DNA from: Pseudomonadota bacterium | Lineage (GTDB): Bacteria; Pseudomonadota; Gammaproteobacteria; Pseudomonadales; Pseudomonadaceae | NCBI GenBank assembly: GCA_023431055.1 | Contig: JAEYXX010000077.1 | Span: forward strand, 1-30,881 | DNA: 30,881 bases | Reading direction: 5' to 3' | Shown here: in pieces, positions 23,630-30,881 of the stretch | How positions within the stretch are numbered: position 1 is the stretch's first letter | Layout: every line of letters starts with the position of its first letter | Notes under the pieces: generated by a model | Told to the model about the DNA's origin: nothing | The model's input: only the letters and a program-made list of their open reading frames with translations | The model's database searches: none | Position numbers and translations under genes: made by a program

Positions 23630-24397
23630 TTAGAACGCCAGCATCTCACCATCCTCTGGAATCAGCAGCTCGACCTGTGCGCTGGCAGCGGCTTCGGCCA
23701 GCGCCACGCGGCTGACCGGACAGTGACTGATGGCTTCCAGATGATTGGCCACCACCGCCGCACCGCTCAACCGGGTGAACTCGATGACCTCGTCGATCCC
23801 CATGATGATGTCGCCGCCCAGGTCGAAGCGCGCGCCACCTGCCGGCACCACACTGACCGCCGGCCGGTGCTCGCGGACGCAGGCGCGCACCTCGTCGGTG
23901 AGGAGGGTATCGCCAGCCAAGTACAGGCTCGGCTCACCCGGCATCTCGATCAGAAACCCGACACCGTGCTCCATCAGGCGCCCGACCATTCCCCGACCAT
24001 GAGTGCAGCGGACGGTGCGAATGTGTCCGCCAAGAAAGGGACCGGGGAGATCATGCTCCGGCAACAATGGCTGGACATTCAGGCCACGCTGGCGCAGATG
24101 GTCGGCATCATGCGGGGTGCAGATCACCGGGATCTGCCGCTCGCGTAGCCAGCGGGTGCCGGCACGATCCAGATGGTCGAAATGTCCTTTCTGGCAATGG
24201 GTGATCAGGCAATGGGTGACCGACTCCAGCGCGGCGCGAGCACCGACTGGCAACTCGACCAGTGGATTGCGCTGGCGAGCGCCGAACAATCGCAGCGGTG
24301 GTAACGCGCCCTGCCGAGCCAGCATGGGGTCGACCAGAACGCGGTGCTGGCCGAATTCGACGATGATTGTGGCGTTGCGCAGCTGCTGAATCTTCAT
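23630..24397 (-). CDS. MBL-fold metallohydrolase (UlaG-like)
   Basis: A 255-aa metallo-beta-lactamase-fold protein of the Lactamase_B_2 type. The metal signature reads TH-CQKG-HFDHLD, a longer spaced variant of HxHxDH, so the first ligand position may differ. Other blocks: IIVEFGQHRVLVDPML near the start, TVRCTHGRG in the middle, PSLYLAGDTLL with the bridging Asp, and NHLEAISHC with the late His. ATG at 24397 follows GAGGGC. It is cytoplasmic (no signal peptide). Divergent from the AraC-type regulator 96 bp away, which probably controls it. Substrate unknown. Confidence 0.85.
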   Translation of the reverse strand: MKIQQLRNATIIVEFGQHRVLVDPMLARQGALPPLRLFGARQRNPLVELPVGARAALESVTHCLITHCQKGHFDHLDRAGTRWLRERQIPVICTPHDADHLRQRGLNVQPLLPEHDLPGPFLGGHIRTVRCTHGRGMVGRLMEHGVGFLIEMPGEPSLYLAGDTLLTDEVRACVREHRPAVSVVPAGGARFDLGGDIIMGIDEVIEFTRLSGAAVVANHLEAISHCPVSRVALAEAAASAQVELLIPEDGEMLAF

Positions 24398-24493
24398 GAA
24401 AAGCCCTCGAGTTCTGAGAGCTCCATGCTGCCTATCCGCCCCATGAACAATAATGGCAGTATTGGACATCTTCGATTCATTTCAGGCCATTCC

Positions 24494-25450
24494 ATGCGCA
24501 TTGGTTTGCTGCTGTTTCCCGAGTGCATGCCTGCCGGGCTACTGGCTTTCGCCGATTTGCTGCATGCCGCCAATCGCCGGACCGCAACAGCACTATTCGA
24601 GGTTCGCTACATCGCCGAGCAGGCCGGACCGGTGCAATGCGCCCATGGCCTCGTGCTGCAAGCGCACGCCAATCTCGACCCCCACACACTGGATGCTTTG
24701 CTGATCCCCGGTTTCTGGGCTGAGTCGGCAGAGCAGGTCGATACGCTGCTAACGCGCAATGCCACGCTGCTCAAGGCGCTTTCGGCCGCCGGCAAGCGCA
24801 TCCAGCTATGGAGTTATTGCACGGGAGTCGGCCTGCTCGCGGCCAGCGGCCGACTCAACGATCAGGCAGCGACGGTGACCTGGTGGCTGGCGGAGGTGAT
24901 GCGTGAGCGCTTCCCCCGGGTTCGCTGGCAAAGCGAGAGCAGTTGCGTGTTCACCCAGCATGTGGCCACCGCCTCCGGGGTGAACGGTTACCTGCCCATC
25001 GCCCAAGGTGTGATCGAGCGTCATGTCAGCGAAGACGCCTTCAAGGACCTCAGCCAGTTGATGGTGCTACCCCGCCCTGCCGTGCCCCATAGTGCATTTC
25101 AAGGCGCCAGCCTGATGCAGCAATCGACGGGGCTGTTGCGGCGCCTGCATAGGTTGATCGAGCAGACGCCTGCCGAACAGCTGACCGTGCAGGCACTGGC
25201 CGACAGGCTGGCAATGTCCGGGCGCACCCTGGCGCGCAAGGTACGGGCGGAAACAGGCGAATCCGTGGCGAGCTACGCCAGGCGCATCAAGCTCTATCAA
25301 CTCAGTGAACGACTGGCCATGACCTCGACGCCACTCAGTACCCTGAGCGCCGACCTGGGTTTCAGTAGCCCGGCCAATCTGCGGCGCATGTTCAAGGCAC
25401 TGACCGGGCTGACACCTGCGCAATATCGCCAGCAGTATGGGCGTCAGTAA
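24494..25450 (+). CDS. GlxA-type AraC-family regulator
   Basis: A 318-aa regulator. The N-terminal DJ-1/PfpI-like domain (about 1-180) starts MRIGLLLFPECMPAGLLAFADLL; WSYCTGVGLLAASGRL holds the nucleophile-elbow Cys, as in many GlxA-type regulators. The C-terminal AraC domain (about 215-315) has two helix-turn-helices: LTVQALADRLAMSGRTLARKV and STLSADLGFSSPANLRRMFKALTG. ATG at 24494 fits the family start; the upstream frame crosses into the divergent gene. It is likely a regulator of the adjacent MBL-fold gene. Inducer unknown. Confidence 0.9.
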   Translation: MRIGLLLFPECMPAGLLAFADLLHAANRRTATALFEVRYIAEQAGPVQCAHGLVLQAHANLDPHTLDALLIPGFWAESAEQVDTLLTRNATLLKALSAAGKRIQLWSYCTGVGLLAASGRLNDQAATVTWWLAEVMRERFPRVRWQSESSCVFTQHVATASGVNGYLPIAQGVIERHVSEDAFKDLSQLMVLPRPAVPHSAFQGASLMQQSTGLLRRLHRLIEQTPAEQLTVQALADRLAMSGRTLARKVRAETGESVASYARRIKLYQLSERLAMTSTPLSTLSADLGFSSPANLRRMFKALTGLTPAQYRQQYGRQ

Positions 25451-25460
25451 CTCAGGCTGA

Positions 25461-25479
25461 CCGGAAACAGTGTTTTCGG
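25461..25479. terminator. Weak hairpin after AraC-type gene
   Basis: CCGGAAAC and GTTTTCGG pair over 8 positions with one G-U wobble and a 3-base loop, 10 bases after the regulator stop. No T-run follows, so terminator function is uncertain. Confidence 0.35.
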
Positions 25480-25669
25480 TGCCTGATCACAGCCAAATAT
25501 TTCAAGACAATTCAAAACGTCCCCCACAGGAAACGACAAAACAAAAACTGCATTGTTCGTTGCACAAGAGGAACAGTTCTTTGCCAAATCTCCGGTTTAA
25601 TGCGCTTGCTAACGAGGCGTATAAACGAACTGCGACATTTAGCCGCATTCGTATTACGAGGAGACAAGC

Positions 25670-25843
25670 ATGAACGTGATCGTGCATGAACGTGACAACG
25701 AACATCTTTCCCGTGAAGCCCGTGCCATGGGGATGGTGGCCTGGGATGTAATTCAGAATGGAGAGCTAGTGGGTATCTTCCCGTCGCAGGACGAAGCCGA
25801 TGCCTACCGCAAAGCGCTGGAAGACGCGCAACCGCAAGGGTAA
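25670..25843 (+). CDS. Small conserved-looking protein, 57 aa
   Basis: A 57-aa protein not named by any family I know. It begins MNVIVHERDNEHLSREARAM, then GMVAWDVIQNGELVGIFPS and QDEADAYRKALEDAQ, a likely beta-beta-alpha fold. It is acidic and soluble. GAGGAGA lies just upstream of the ATG at 25670, a near-ideal ribosome binding site. The preceding 200 bp are AT-rich compared with the rest of the window. The gene ends just before a perfect 18-bp-stem palindrome. Real by the strong ribosome binding site and codon pattern; role unknown. Confidence 0.8.
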   Translation: MNVIVHERDNEHLSREARAMGMVAWDVIQNGELVGIFPSQDEADAYRKALEDAQPQG

Positions 25844-25846
25844 GCA

Positions 25847-25884
25847 GAGGCTGTTGCCGTTTCGAACGAAACGGCAACAGCCTC
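25847..25884 (+). terminator. Very long perfect hairpin after the 57-aa gene
   Basis: GAGGCTGTTGCCGTTTCG and its exact reverse complement are separated by AA, giving an 18-bp stem four bases after the stop codon. Strong enough to terminate the small gene's transcript or protect its 3' end; no T-run follows. Confidence 0.6.
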
Positions 25885-26142
25885 ACGGCGGCGTTTGCAG
25901 CGCCCAGCAACACGTCCAGCCAGCGATATCGCCAGCACGCCAACTTCCCCCGCAAAAGCACAAAGCCTCCGCCAGAGCCCGACGTCGCCTGGACTGCCCA
26001 TCGGCACCTCACATCCCTGCAACAGTTGCAACGTCAAATAGCCCGGTTCGATTTCCAGGTGGCCATGCGCCCCGAGGGCGATGCGCGAATCACTGGATTC
26101 GGCATCAGGCCAGGTGTAACGGGTTTAGGGTTGAGTGCTCAT
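25885..26142 (-). pseudogene. Broken gene remnant downstream of the fusion oxidoreductase
   Basis: On the minus strand a good ribosome binding site (GAGGACTGGGAA) precedes ATG at 26142, 12 bases after the oxidoreductase stop. The frame reads MSTQP, then TAA at 26125-26127, and then continues as a protein-like sequence (RYTWPDAESSDSRIALGAHG, HLEIEPGYLTLQLLQGCEVP) before decaying. The start signal and continued open frame suggest a gene killed by one nonsense change and C-terminal loss. The left limit is uncertain and I do not recognise the family. No other gene is visible in this 311-bp gap. Confidence 0.4.
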
Positions 26143-26154
26143 TTCCCAGTCCTC

Positions 26155-28200
26155 TTACAGATCAAGCACCAGCGGTTGCACACCATCCTCACCCTGTGCC
26201 GGCACCACGCAGCAGATCAACACACCGCCGTCCTGCGGCAATTCGGCCGGAGGGTTCGGATAATGCACCTGACCACTGAGCAGACGCGTCTTGCAGGTGC
26301 CGCAGGAACCGCCCCGGCAACTGAACTCGGGCGTGAGGCCGCGACTTTCCGCCAGCTCCAGCAGGCTGCCGCTATCCGGCTTCCAGCGCGCCTCCTTGCT
26401 CGATGCACTGAAACGCACCGGTACCGGCTCCGTCGCCGCCGGCGGCTGCACGAAGGTGGCGGCCGGGCCGTCCGTACGACGCTTGAGCGTCGAGGGGCCG
26501 AACGCCTCGGCGTGGATGCGCTCATCGGCGACATTGAGATCGCGCAGGCCGTCGTAGATCGCCTGGGTAAAGGCGGCCGGGCCGCACAGGTAGAAGTCGT
26601 AGTCGTCGAACGATAGCGCCGCCTTGATCTGCGCCAGGTCGATACGCCCCTGCTGCTCGTAGTCGCAGCCCACTACAGCGTCCGCCTCCGGCGCGCTGAG
26701 GGCACGGTGAACCTTCAGCGAACCACCCGCGCGCTGCACCAGCTCGCACAGCTCGACCTGGAACGCCAGATCACGCAGCCTGCGCGCACCCTGGAAGAAA
26801 TGCATGCGCCTGCCCTGCCCCAGCGCCACCTGTTCACGCAGCATCGACAGCAGCGGCGTGATGCCGATGCCCGCGCCGATCAGCACCAGCGGCCGGTCGG
26901 TGTCGCTGTTCAGGGTGAAGCTGCCCAGCGGCGCACGTACTTCCAGCACATCGCCCTCCCGAACCCGCTCGTGCAGATGTCGCGACACCACCCCCTGCGC
27001 CTTGACGCTGATACGCAGGAAAGCATCCGACGGCGCGCTGGAAATGCTGTAGGTACGCAGCAGCGTTTCGCCCGTAGCGGTGGTGATGCGAATGGGCAGG
27101 TGCTGACCGGCGGCGAAACTCAGTGCCTTGCCCGCCTCCGGCGCCAGCACGAAGGAACGGATATCGCTGCTTTCCTGCTGCACGCTCTGCACACGCCAGC
27201 GCTGCCACTGATTGCGCTGCTCACGCTCGCGCAGGCGTGCGTCGGTTTCCGCCCAGGTGCCGGTCATCAGGCTGGTCGGTGCGTATTCCTCGAAGGCCCA
27301 GCGCAACGAGGTAGCCGCCGGACGCAGCACCACCTGCTCGACGTCGAAGGTCCACAGCCGCTCGGCGCCTTCGAAGGCATTGATCAACGGGCTGTCGAGG
27401 ATGATCTCGGCGCGGCCGGCCAGTTGCAACACGTCGCCCGTGGCGAAGTCGACGAACAGCAGGCCGGCACGCGGATTGACGCTGAGGTTGCCCAGGGTAT
27501 TGAAGTGCAGGTTGCCGGCGTAATCGGGAATGGTCAGGCGATTGCCCTGCACCCTTACGAAACCGGCGCGCCCGCCACGGTGCGAGACGTCCACCGAACG
27601 GCGGCCATCGTCGTGCTCGACGTAGCTGGCGACGAAAAAGGTATCGGCGCAGCCGATCATCTCGACGCTACGCGCATCCAGCCCGGTCGCGTCCAGGCGC
27701 TCGACGCCACGCTGGTGTACACGGCGGTACTGGCGCAGCTGGATGTACTGCGGACAGTTGCCGAAGGAATGCTCCACATCGATGTCCAGGCGCTGCGCCG
27801 ACGACTGGCGGATATGTCCGTTGATGCGATTGCGCCGCCGCGTGTGCAGCTCGATGCCGAGCAGGCCGATGGCCTCGCCCGCATGCAGTCCACTGCTGGC
27901 CGGGTCGAGCGGATCGAGCGCCATGGCGGCCAGATCGAACGACAACTGACGCGGGTCGGGCGAGGTGACGAAGCCCTCCTCACCTTCGATCAGGGTGGCC
28001 CAGGGCTGGCCGGCAGCATCCACGGCGCCGGCGATCATGAAGGGCAGTTGCCGGTAGAAGTCGCGATGCTGATCTGGCATATGGTCGCGGATCACCTTCT
28101 GCCCGAGCACCTTCATGCGTTCGGCGACGCCGACCTTTTCCTGCAGTTGCTTTTCACCGGCATGCCAGGGCGACTGCCGATGGCTAGGGAGCTGTTGCAT
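26155..28200 (-). CDS. Fused split-barrel flavoprotein / ferredoxin reductase / 2Fe-2S protein
   Basis: A 681-aa fusion in three parts. Residues about 35-330 look like a pyridoxamine-phosphate-oxidase-type FMN split barrel (PFMIAGAVDAAGQPWATLIEG, HFNTLGNLSVNPRAGLLFVDF). About 340-590 are a ferredoxin-NADP reductase: FAAGQHLPIRI, LLRTYSISSAPSD, LIGAGIGITPLLSML and FYLCGPAAF. The C-terminus (about 600-681) is a plant-type 2Fe-2S domain with CRGGSCGTC and a last Cys in VLICCVVP. Electrons would flow NAD(P)H-FAD-FeS, perhaps to the split barrel's flavin or an outside partner. ATG at 28200 follows GGAGGGC. No signal peptide. It is 53 bp downstream of the GST gene, with a GC hairpin between. Confidence 0.88.
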   Translation of the reverse strand: MQQLPSHRQSPWHAGEKQLQEKVGVAERMKVLGQKVIRDHMPDQHRDFYRQLPFMIAGAVDAAGQPWATLIEGEEGFVTSPDPRQLSFDLAAMALDPLDPASSGLHAGEAIGLLGIELHTRRRNRINGHIRQSSAQRLDIDVEHSFGNCPQYIQLRQYRRVHQRGVERLDATGLDARSVEMIGCADTFFVASYVEHDDGRRSVDVSHRGGRAGFVRVQGNRLTIPDYAGNLHFNTLGNLSVNPRAGLLFVDFATGDVLQLAGRAEIILDSPLINAFEGAERLWTFDVEQVVLRPAATSLRWAFEEYAPTSLMTGTWAETDARLREREQRNQWQRWRVQSVQQESSDIRSFVLAPEAGKALSFAAGQHLPIRITTATGETLLRTYSISSAPSDAFLRISVKAQGVVSRHLHERVREGDVLEVRAPLGSFTLNSDTDRPLVLIGAGIGITPLLSMLREQVALGQGRRMHFFQGARRLRDLAFQVELCELVQRAGGSLKVHRALSAPEADAVVGCDYEQQGRIDLAQIKAALSFDDYDFYLCGPAAFTQAIYDGLRDLNVADERIHAEAFGPSTLKRRTDGPAATFVQPPAATEPVPVRFSASSKEARWKPDSGSLLELAESRGLTPEFSCRGGSCGTCKTRLLSGQVHYPNPPAELPQDGGVLICCVVPAQGEDGVQPLVLDL

Positions 28201-28221
28201 GTTCTGCCCTCCACGAAAGCG

Positions 28222-28243
28222 GCCGCCGGGTGACCCCGGCGGC
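28222..28243 (-). promoter_or_regulatory. Intercistronic GC hairpin
   Basis: A perfect 9-bp all-GC stem (GCCGCCGGG / CCCGGCGGC, 4-base loop) lies between the GST stop and the ribosome binding site of the fusion gene. It may tune relative expression or stabilise the upstream message. Confidence 0.5.
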
Positions 28244-28253
28244 GGTCAGCGAC

Positions 28254-28880
28254 TCAGGCTTGCAGACCGGCAGCCGTCCGCGGCATCGGCACGAACCCCG
28301 GCAGCGCCTCGATGCGTGCCAGCCAGGCGCGAATGTTCGGGTAGGGCTCCAGCGAAACGTTGCCCTCCGGCGCGTGGGCGATATAGGAGTAGTTGGCGAC
28401 GTCGGCGATGCTCGGCTTGTCGCCGGTCAGGAACGGGGTTTCGCTCAACTCGCCCTCCATCACGGTGAACAGCGCGTGGGCGCGGTTGATCACTTCTTCG
28501 GTATTGAACGAGGCGCCGAACACGGTGACCAGGCGCGCGGCGGCGGGGCCGAAGGCCACCGGACCGGCCGCCACGGACAACCAGCGCTGTACACGGGCGG
28601 CAGCGGCCGGCTCCTGCGGCAGCCAGTCGTCATTGCCGTAGCGCTTGGCCAGGTAGACGAGGATGGCGTTGGAGTCGGCGACGACGGTGCCGCCGTCATC
28701 GATCACCGGCACCTGGCCGAAGGGGTTCAAGGCCAGGAACTCGGGCGTCTTGTGTTCGCCCTTGGCCAGGTCGACGAAGATCAGCTCGGTGGGCAGTTGC
28801 AGCAGCGAGAGCATCAGCTCGGCACGGTGGGCGTGACCGGAGCGGGGAAAGTTGTACAACTTGATGGCGGGACGGGACAT
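28254..28880 (-). CDS. Glutathione S-transferase
   Basis: A 208-aa two-domain GST. The thioredoxin-like N-domain starts [19 protein letters not shown], where Ser of PRSGHAHR is the probable catalytic residue. [21 protein letters not shown] holds the cis-Pro and the glutathione-binding D-S pair. The helical C-domain includes [18 protein letters not shown] with the N-capping box. ATG at 28880 has AAGGAGT upstream. It would conjugate or reduce electrophiles with glutathione in the cytoplasm. Followed on the same strand by the fusion oxidoreductase, so the two may form a detoxification operon. A MITE-like element ends 28 bases before its ATG. Confidence 0.92.
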   Translation of the reverse strand: MSRPAIKLYNFPRSGHAHRAELMLSLLQLPTELIFVDLAKGEHKTPEFLALNPFGQVPVIDDGGTVVADSNAILVYLAKRYGNDDWLPQEPAAAARVQRWLSVAAGPVAFGPAAARLVTVFGASFNTEEVINRAHALFTVMEGELSETPFLTGDKPSIADVANYSYIAHAPEGNVSLEPYPNIRAWLARIEALPGFVPMPRTAAGLQA

Positions 28881-28908
28881 GGCGATGACTCCTTGAGAGT
28901 GGGAGGCA

Positions 28909-29044
28909 GGCTGCTGAAAAACGTTGGCGAGGCAGGCAGGACAAGGCAAAAACGACCGAAAAAGCGGAGTTTACGAGCTGTAAATGAGCATTTTGAGGTC
29001 GTTTTTAACGCCGTACTGCCAACGCAGATAGTTTTTCAGCGGCC
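28909..29044. mobile_element. MITE-like palindromic element, about 136 bp
   Basis: The ends are near-matching terminal inverted repeats: GGCTGCTGAAAAAC at the left and, read in reverse complement, GGCCGCTGAAAAAC at the right. Inner matching blocks continue (GTTGGC, AAAAACGACC at 28948-28957 and GGTCGTTTTT at 28997-29006, TTTAC/GTAAA around the centre near 28977), so the whole element can fold into one long imperfect hairpin. No open frame. I recall very similar intergenic copies in P. mendocina-like genomes. Target-site duplication is not evident. Confidence 0.7.
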
Positions 29045-29159
29045 TGACAGGTCATCGCGAGAGGACTGCCTTCGCGACGATGGGGCCATGTTCACCCCAT
29101 CCAACCGAGAGAAGAATCCCCACTCAAGGCAATCCACTATTTCACTTTCTGCAATGACC

Positions 29160-30050
29160 TCAGACTTGAAAGGCCGGATGAGCGCGCAGCCGCGGCACGG
29201 CAAAATCGAGGAAGCTGCGTACCCGCGCGGCCGCCCGGCGCCCTTCGCGGTAATACAACTGCACCGGCAAGGGCGGCGCGGCAAAATCCTCGAGCACGGC
29301 CAGCAACTGGCCCGTCTGCAACTCATTATGGGCTTCGTAACTCAGGCAGCGCGTCAGCCCGAAACCGGCGAGCGCCGCGCGAATGGACGCCTGCGGCGTG
29401 CTGCAGGTCAGCTGTGGCGCAAGCTTCGCCACCCTGTCGGCAAAGCGCCATTCCCCGGCATGGCCGGTCGAGGAGGTGGCGATGGTGCGGTGCGCGGCCA
29501 AGGCGTCCGGGCTGGCCGGTCGGCCCCAGCGCTGCAGATAGGCCGGTGCCGCACAGATCAACGGGCGCACCTGCCCTAGCGGTACGGCGAAGCCGGACGA
29601 ACTGGGTAGATGGCCGACCACCAGCGCCAGATCAATGCCCTCCTCCAGCAGCCTCGGCAGCTCTTCGCGCGCCAGGGTAGCCAGGCTCACCTCGGGAAAG
29701 GCCGCCAGGTAGTCGACGGCGATGGGCGCCAGCACCTGATGCGTCATCAGCAGCGGCAGGGCCAGGGTCAGTTGCCCGGCCGGGCTGGCATGCAGCCCCG
29801 TCACCGACTGCTCGGCTTCTTCCAGCCGTTGCAGGATGCGCTGGCAACTGTCGGCGAAACGCGCGCCAGCCGGACTCAGGCTCACGCCACGTGGCCCGCG
29901 CAGCAGCAGGGTACAGTCCAGACGCTGCTCCAGGCTGGCGACAGTGCGCATCACCGTGGCCTGCGACAGCTGCAGCGCCCTGGCAGCCGCCGCCAGGCTG
30001 CGCGCCTGTGCCACGGCGAGGAACACCTGCATTTCGCGGTGCTGGCTCAT
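29160..30050 (-). CDS. LysR-family transcriptional regulator
   Basis: A 296-aa LysR regulator. The N-terminal winged helix-turn-helix reads EMQVFLAVAQARSLAAAARALQLSQATVMRTVASLEQRL, followed by the linker helix (QRILQRLEEAEQSV) and an effector domain from about residue 90 with PLLMTHQVLAPIAVDYL and GIDLALVVGHLP. ATG at 30050 overlaps the stop of the upstream LysR gene as ATGA, so it is translated from the same transcript. It lies upstream of the GST and fusion genes on the same strand, after a gap holding the MITE. Possibly their regulator; effector unknown. Confidence 0.9.
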   Translation of the reverse strand: MSQHREMQVFLAVAQARSLAAAARALQLSQATVMRTVASLEQRLDCTLLLRGPRGVSLSPAGARFADSCQRILQRLEEAEQSVTGLHASPAGQLTLALPLLMTHQVLAPIAVDYLAAFPEVSLATLAREELPRLLEEGIDLALVVGHLPSSSGFAVPLGQVRPLICAAPAYLQRWGRPASPDALAAHRTIATSSTGHAGEWRFADRVAKLAPQLTCSTPQASIRAALAGFGLTRCLSYEAHNELQTGQLLAVLEDFAAPPLPVQLYYREGRRAAARVRSFLDFAVPRLRAHPAFQV

Positions 30051-30881
30051 GGCGTGGACGGTGCGCCAGCCGCGCGCAGCGCCGGGTCGGCACGAAAGCT
30101 CGTGGCGCAGTGATCGACGAAGGTACGCACCTTGGCCGAAACCTGGCGACCACCCTGATGAATGATATGCACCGGCACCGCTGGCGGTTCGAACGCCTCG
30201 AGCACCAGCTCGAGCTCGCCGCGCGCCACCGCCTCGGCCACCTGATAGGACAGTACGCGGGTGTAGCCCCAGCCCAGGCGCGCGGCGGCGATTGCTGCCT
30301 GGTTGGAACTGACGGTGAAGCGTGGCGCAGGGGTGAAGCCGAACACGCAATCAGCGCCAACGAACTGCCAATGGCTGAGCAGGCCGCTGGCGCTGGACAT
30401 GACGATGGGCGCATCGCGCAACTCATCCGGGTGGTTCGGACGCCCGACACGGTCGAGAAAATCTGGTGAGGCGCACACCACCGGGCGAATCTGCCCGACC
30501 TGCAATGCAGGGTGATCACCCTCGGGCAGCGAGCCGATGCGCACAGCCACGTCGATACCCTCCTCCATCATGTTCACCACGCGGTCGACCAGCAGCGCAT
30601 TGACCTCCACGTCCGGATGGGTGTCGAGGTACTGAGCGATGCGTGGAATCAGGAACAGCTCACCGAACATCACCGGCGCGGTCACGGTGAGGCGTCCACG
30701 CGGACGCACACTGCCACCGGCGGCCAGTTCCTCGGCCTCTTCCAGCTCCAGCAGGATACGTCGGCAATCCTCGACATAGCGCTGGCCGGCCTCGGTCAAA
30801 CGCAGGCTGCGCGTGCTGCGCGCCAGCAACAGCGTACCCAGGCGAGCCTCCAGCGCCGCGACGGCGCGGGTCACGCTAGGC
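30047..30881 (-). CDS. LysR-family regulator, N-terminus outside window
   Basis: Partial gene: the coding frame is open to the right edge, and the last readable codons give PSVTRAVAALEARLG, the recognition helix of the LysR DNA-binding domain. About 30-35 residues are missing. The rest includes the linker helix, LTVTAPVMFGELFLIP, and the GIDVAVRIGSLPEG effector motif. It is related to the neighbouring LysR but clearly diverged. Its stop overlaps the downstream LysR start by ATGA, so two LysR genes share one message, which is unusual. Confidence 0.9.
   Translation of the reverse strand, partial: PSVTRAVAALEARLGTLLLARSTRSLRLTEAGQRYVEDCRRILLELEEAEELAAGGSVRPRGRLTVTAPVMFGELFLIPRIAQYLDTHPDVEVNALLVDRVVNMMEEGIDVAVRIGSLPEGDHPALQVGQIRPVVCASPDFLDRVGRPNHPDELRDAPIVMSSASGLLSHWQFVGADCVFGFTPAPRFTVSSNQAAIAAARLGWGYTRVLSYQVAEAVARGELELVLEAFEPPAVPVHIIHQGGRQVSAKVRTFVDHCATSFRADPALRAAGAPSTP

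Noticed and set aside
25512..26012. 166-aa minus-strand frame across the 57-aa gene and palindrome
   Set aside because: Runs through the perfect palindrome and the small gene's antisense; no homology seen.
26707..28233. 508-aa plus-strand frame opposite the fusion oxidoreductase
   Set aside because: The minus-strand protein has intact FNR and 2Fe-2S motifs; the plus frame has none and lacks a ribosome binding site.

Overview
The window is high-GC bacterial chromosome whose gene content and repeats point to Pseudomonas in the broad sense. The block of an MHYT-GGDEF-EAL protein, a 3-hydroxyisobutyrate-dehydrogenase-like reductase and a PhnD-like ABC transporter recalls the nbdA neighbourhood of P. 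aeruginosa (about PA3311-PA3316, from memory). The REP-type sequences and the palindrome-rich 136-bp intergenic element fit the P. mendocina/oleovorans side of the genus. That finer placement is inference.

1-5.6 kb: a YebC/PmpR-type regulator, a Nudix hydrolase and a small unknown protein run rightward. A compact leftward operon follows: PP2C phosphatase, membrane Ser/Thr kinase with a repeat-containing outer domain, and a twin-FHA membrane protein. It looks like a complete phosphothreonine writer/eraser/reader set, with no type VI secretion gene visible in the window. 5.1-14.3 kb: GNAT acetyltransferase, membrane diguanylate cyclase, small secreted protein, tRNA-Thr(CGU) with promoter and terminator, CvfB-like S1 protein, a small SutA-reminiscent protein, PQQ aldose dehydrogenase, an orphan periplasmic binding protein, a MECR-like reductase, and an NbdA-like c-di-GMP protein split by a frameshift.

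14.3-21.2 kb: a REP cluster, a two-gene hydroxypyruvate isomerase/reductase operon, and a four-gene ABC transporter of the putative selenate (PhnD-like) family with overlapping genes. Then come a Sua5-type threonylcarbamoyl-AMP synthase, whose t6A product would modify ANN-reading tRNAs such as the tRNA-Thr here, and an unknown protein.

21.3-26.1 kb: a PhyH-type dioxygenase, a second orphan binding protein, an MBL-fold hydrolase divergent from a GlxA-type AraC regulator, and a 57-aa protein. This stretch holds several decayed genes: an SDR C-terminus, an Old Yellow Enzyme remnant still preceded by a TetR-type palindrome, and a remnant with a stop at codon 6. It also has two very long perfect palindromes. 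26.1-30.9 kb: a 681-aa flavin split-barrel/ferredoxin-reductase/2Fe-2S fusion downstream of a GST, a MITE-like element just upstream of the GST, and two LysR regulators overlapping by ATGA. The second LysR runs off the right edge.

The strongest candidates for something not well described are the stand-alone kinase/phosphatase/twin-FHA operon and the GST-fusion-oxidoreductase unit. Everything here rests on reading the sequence and remembered family knowledge; no search was run.
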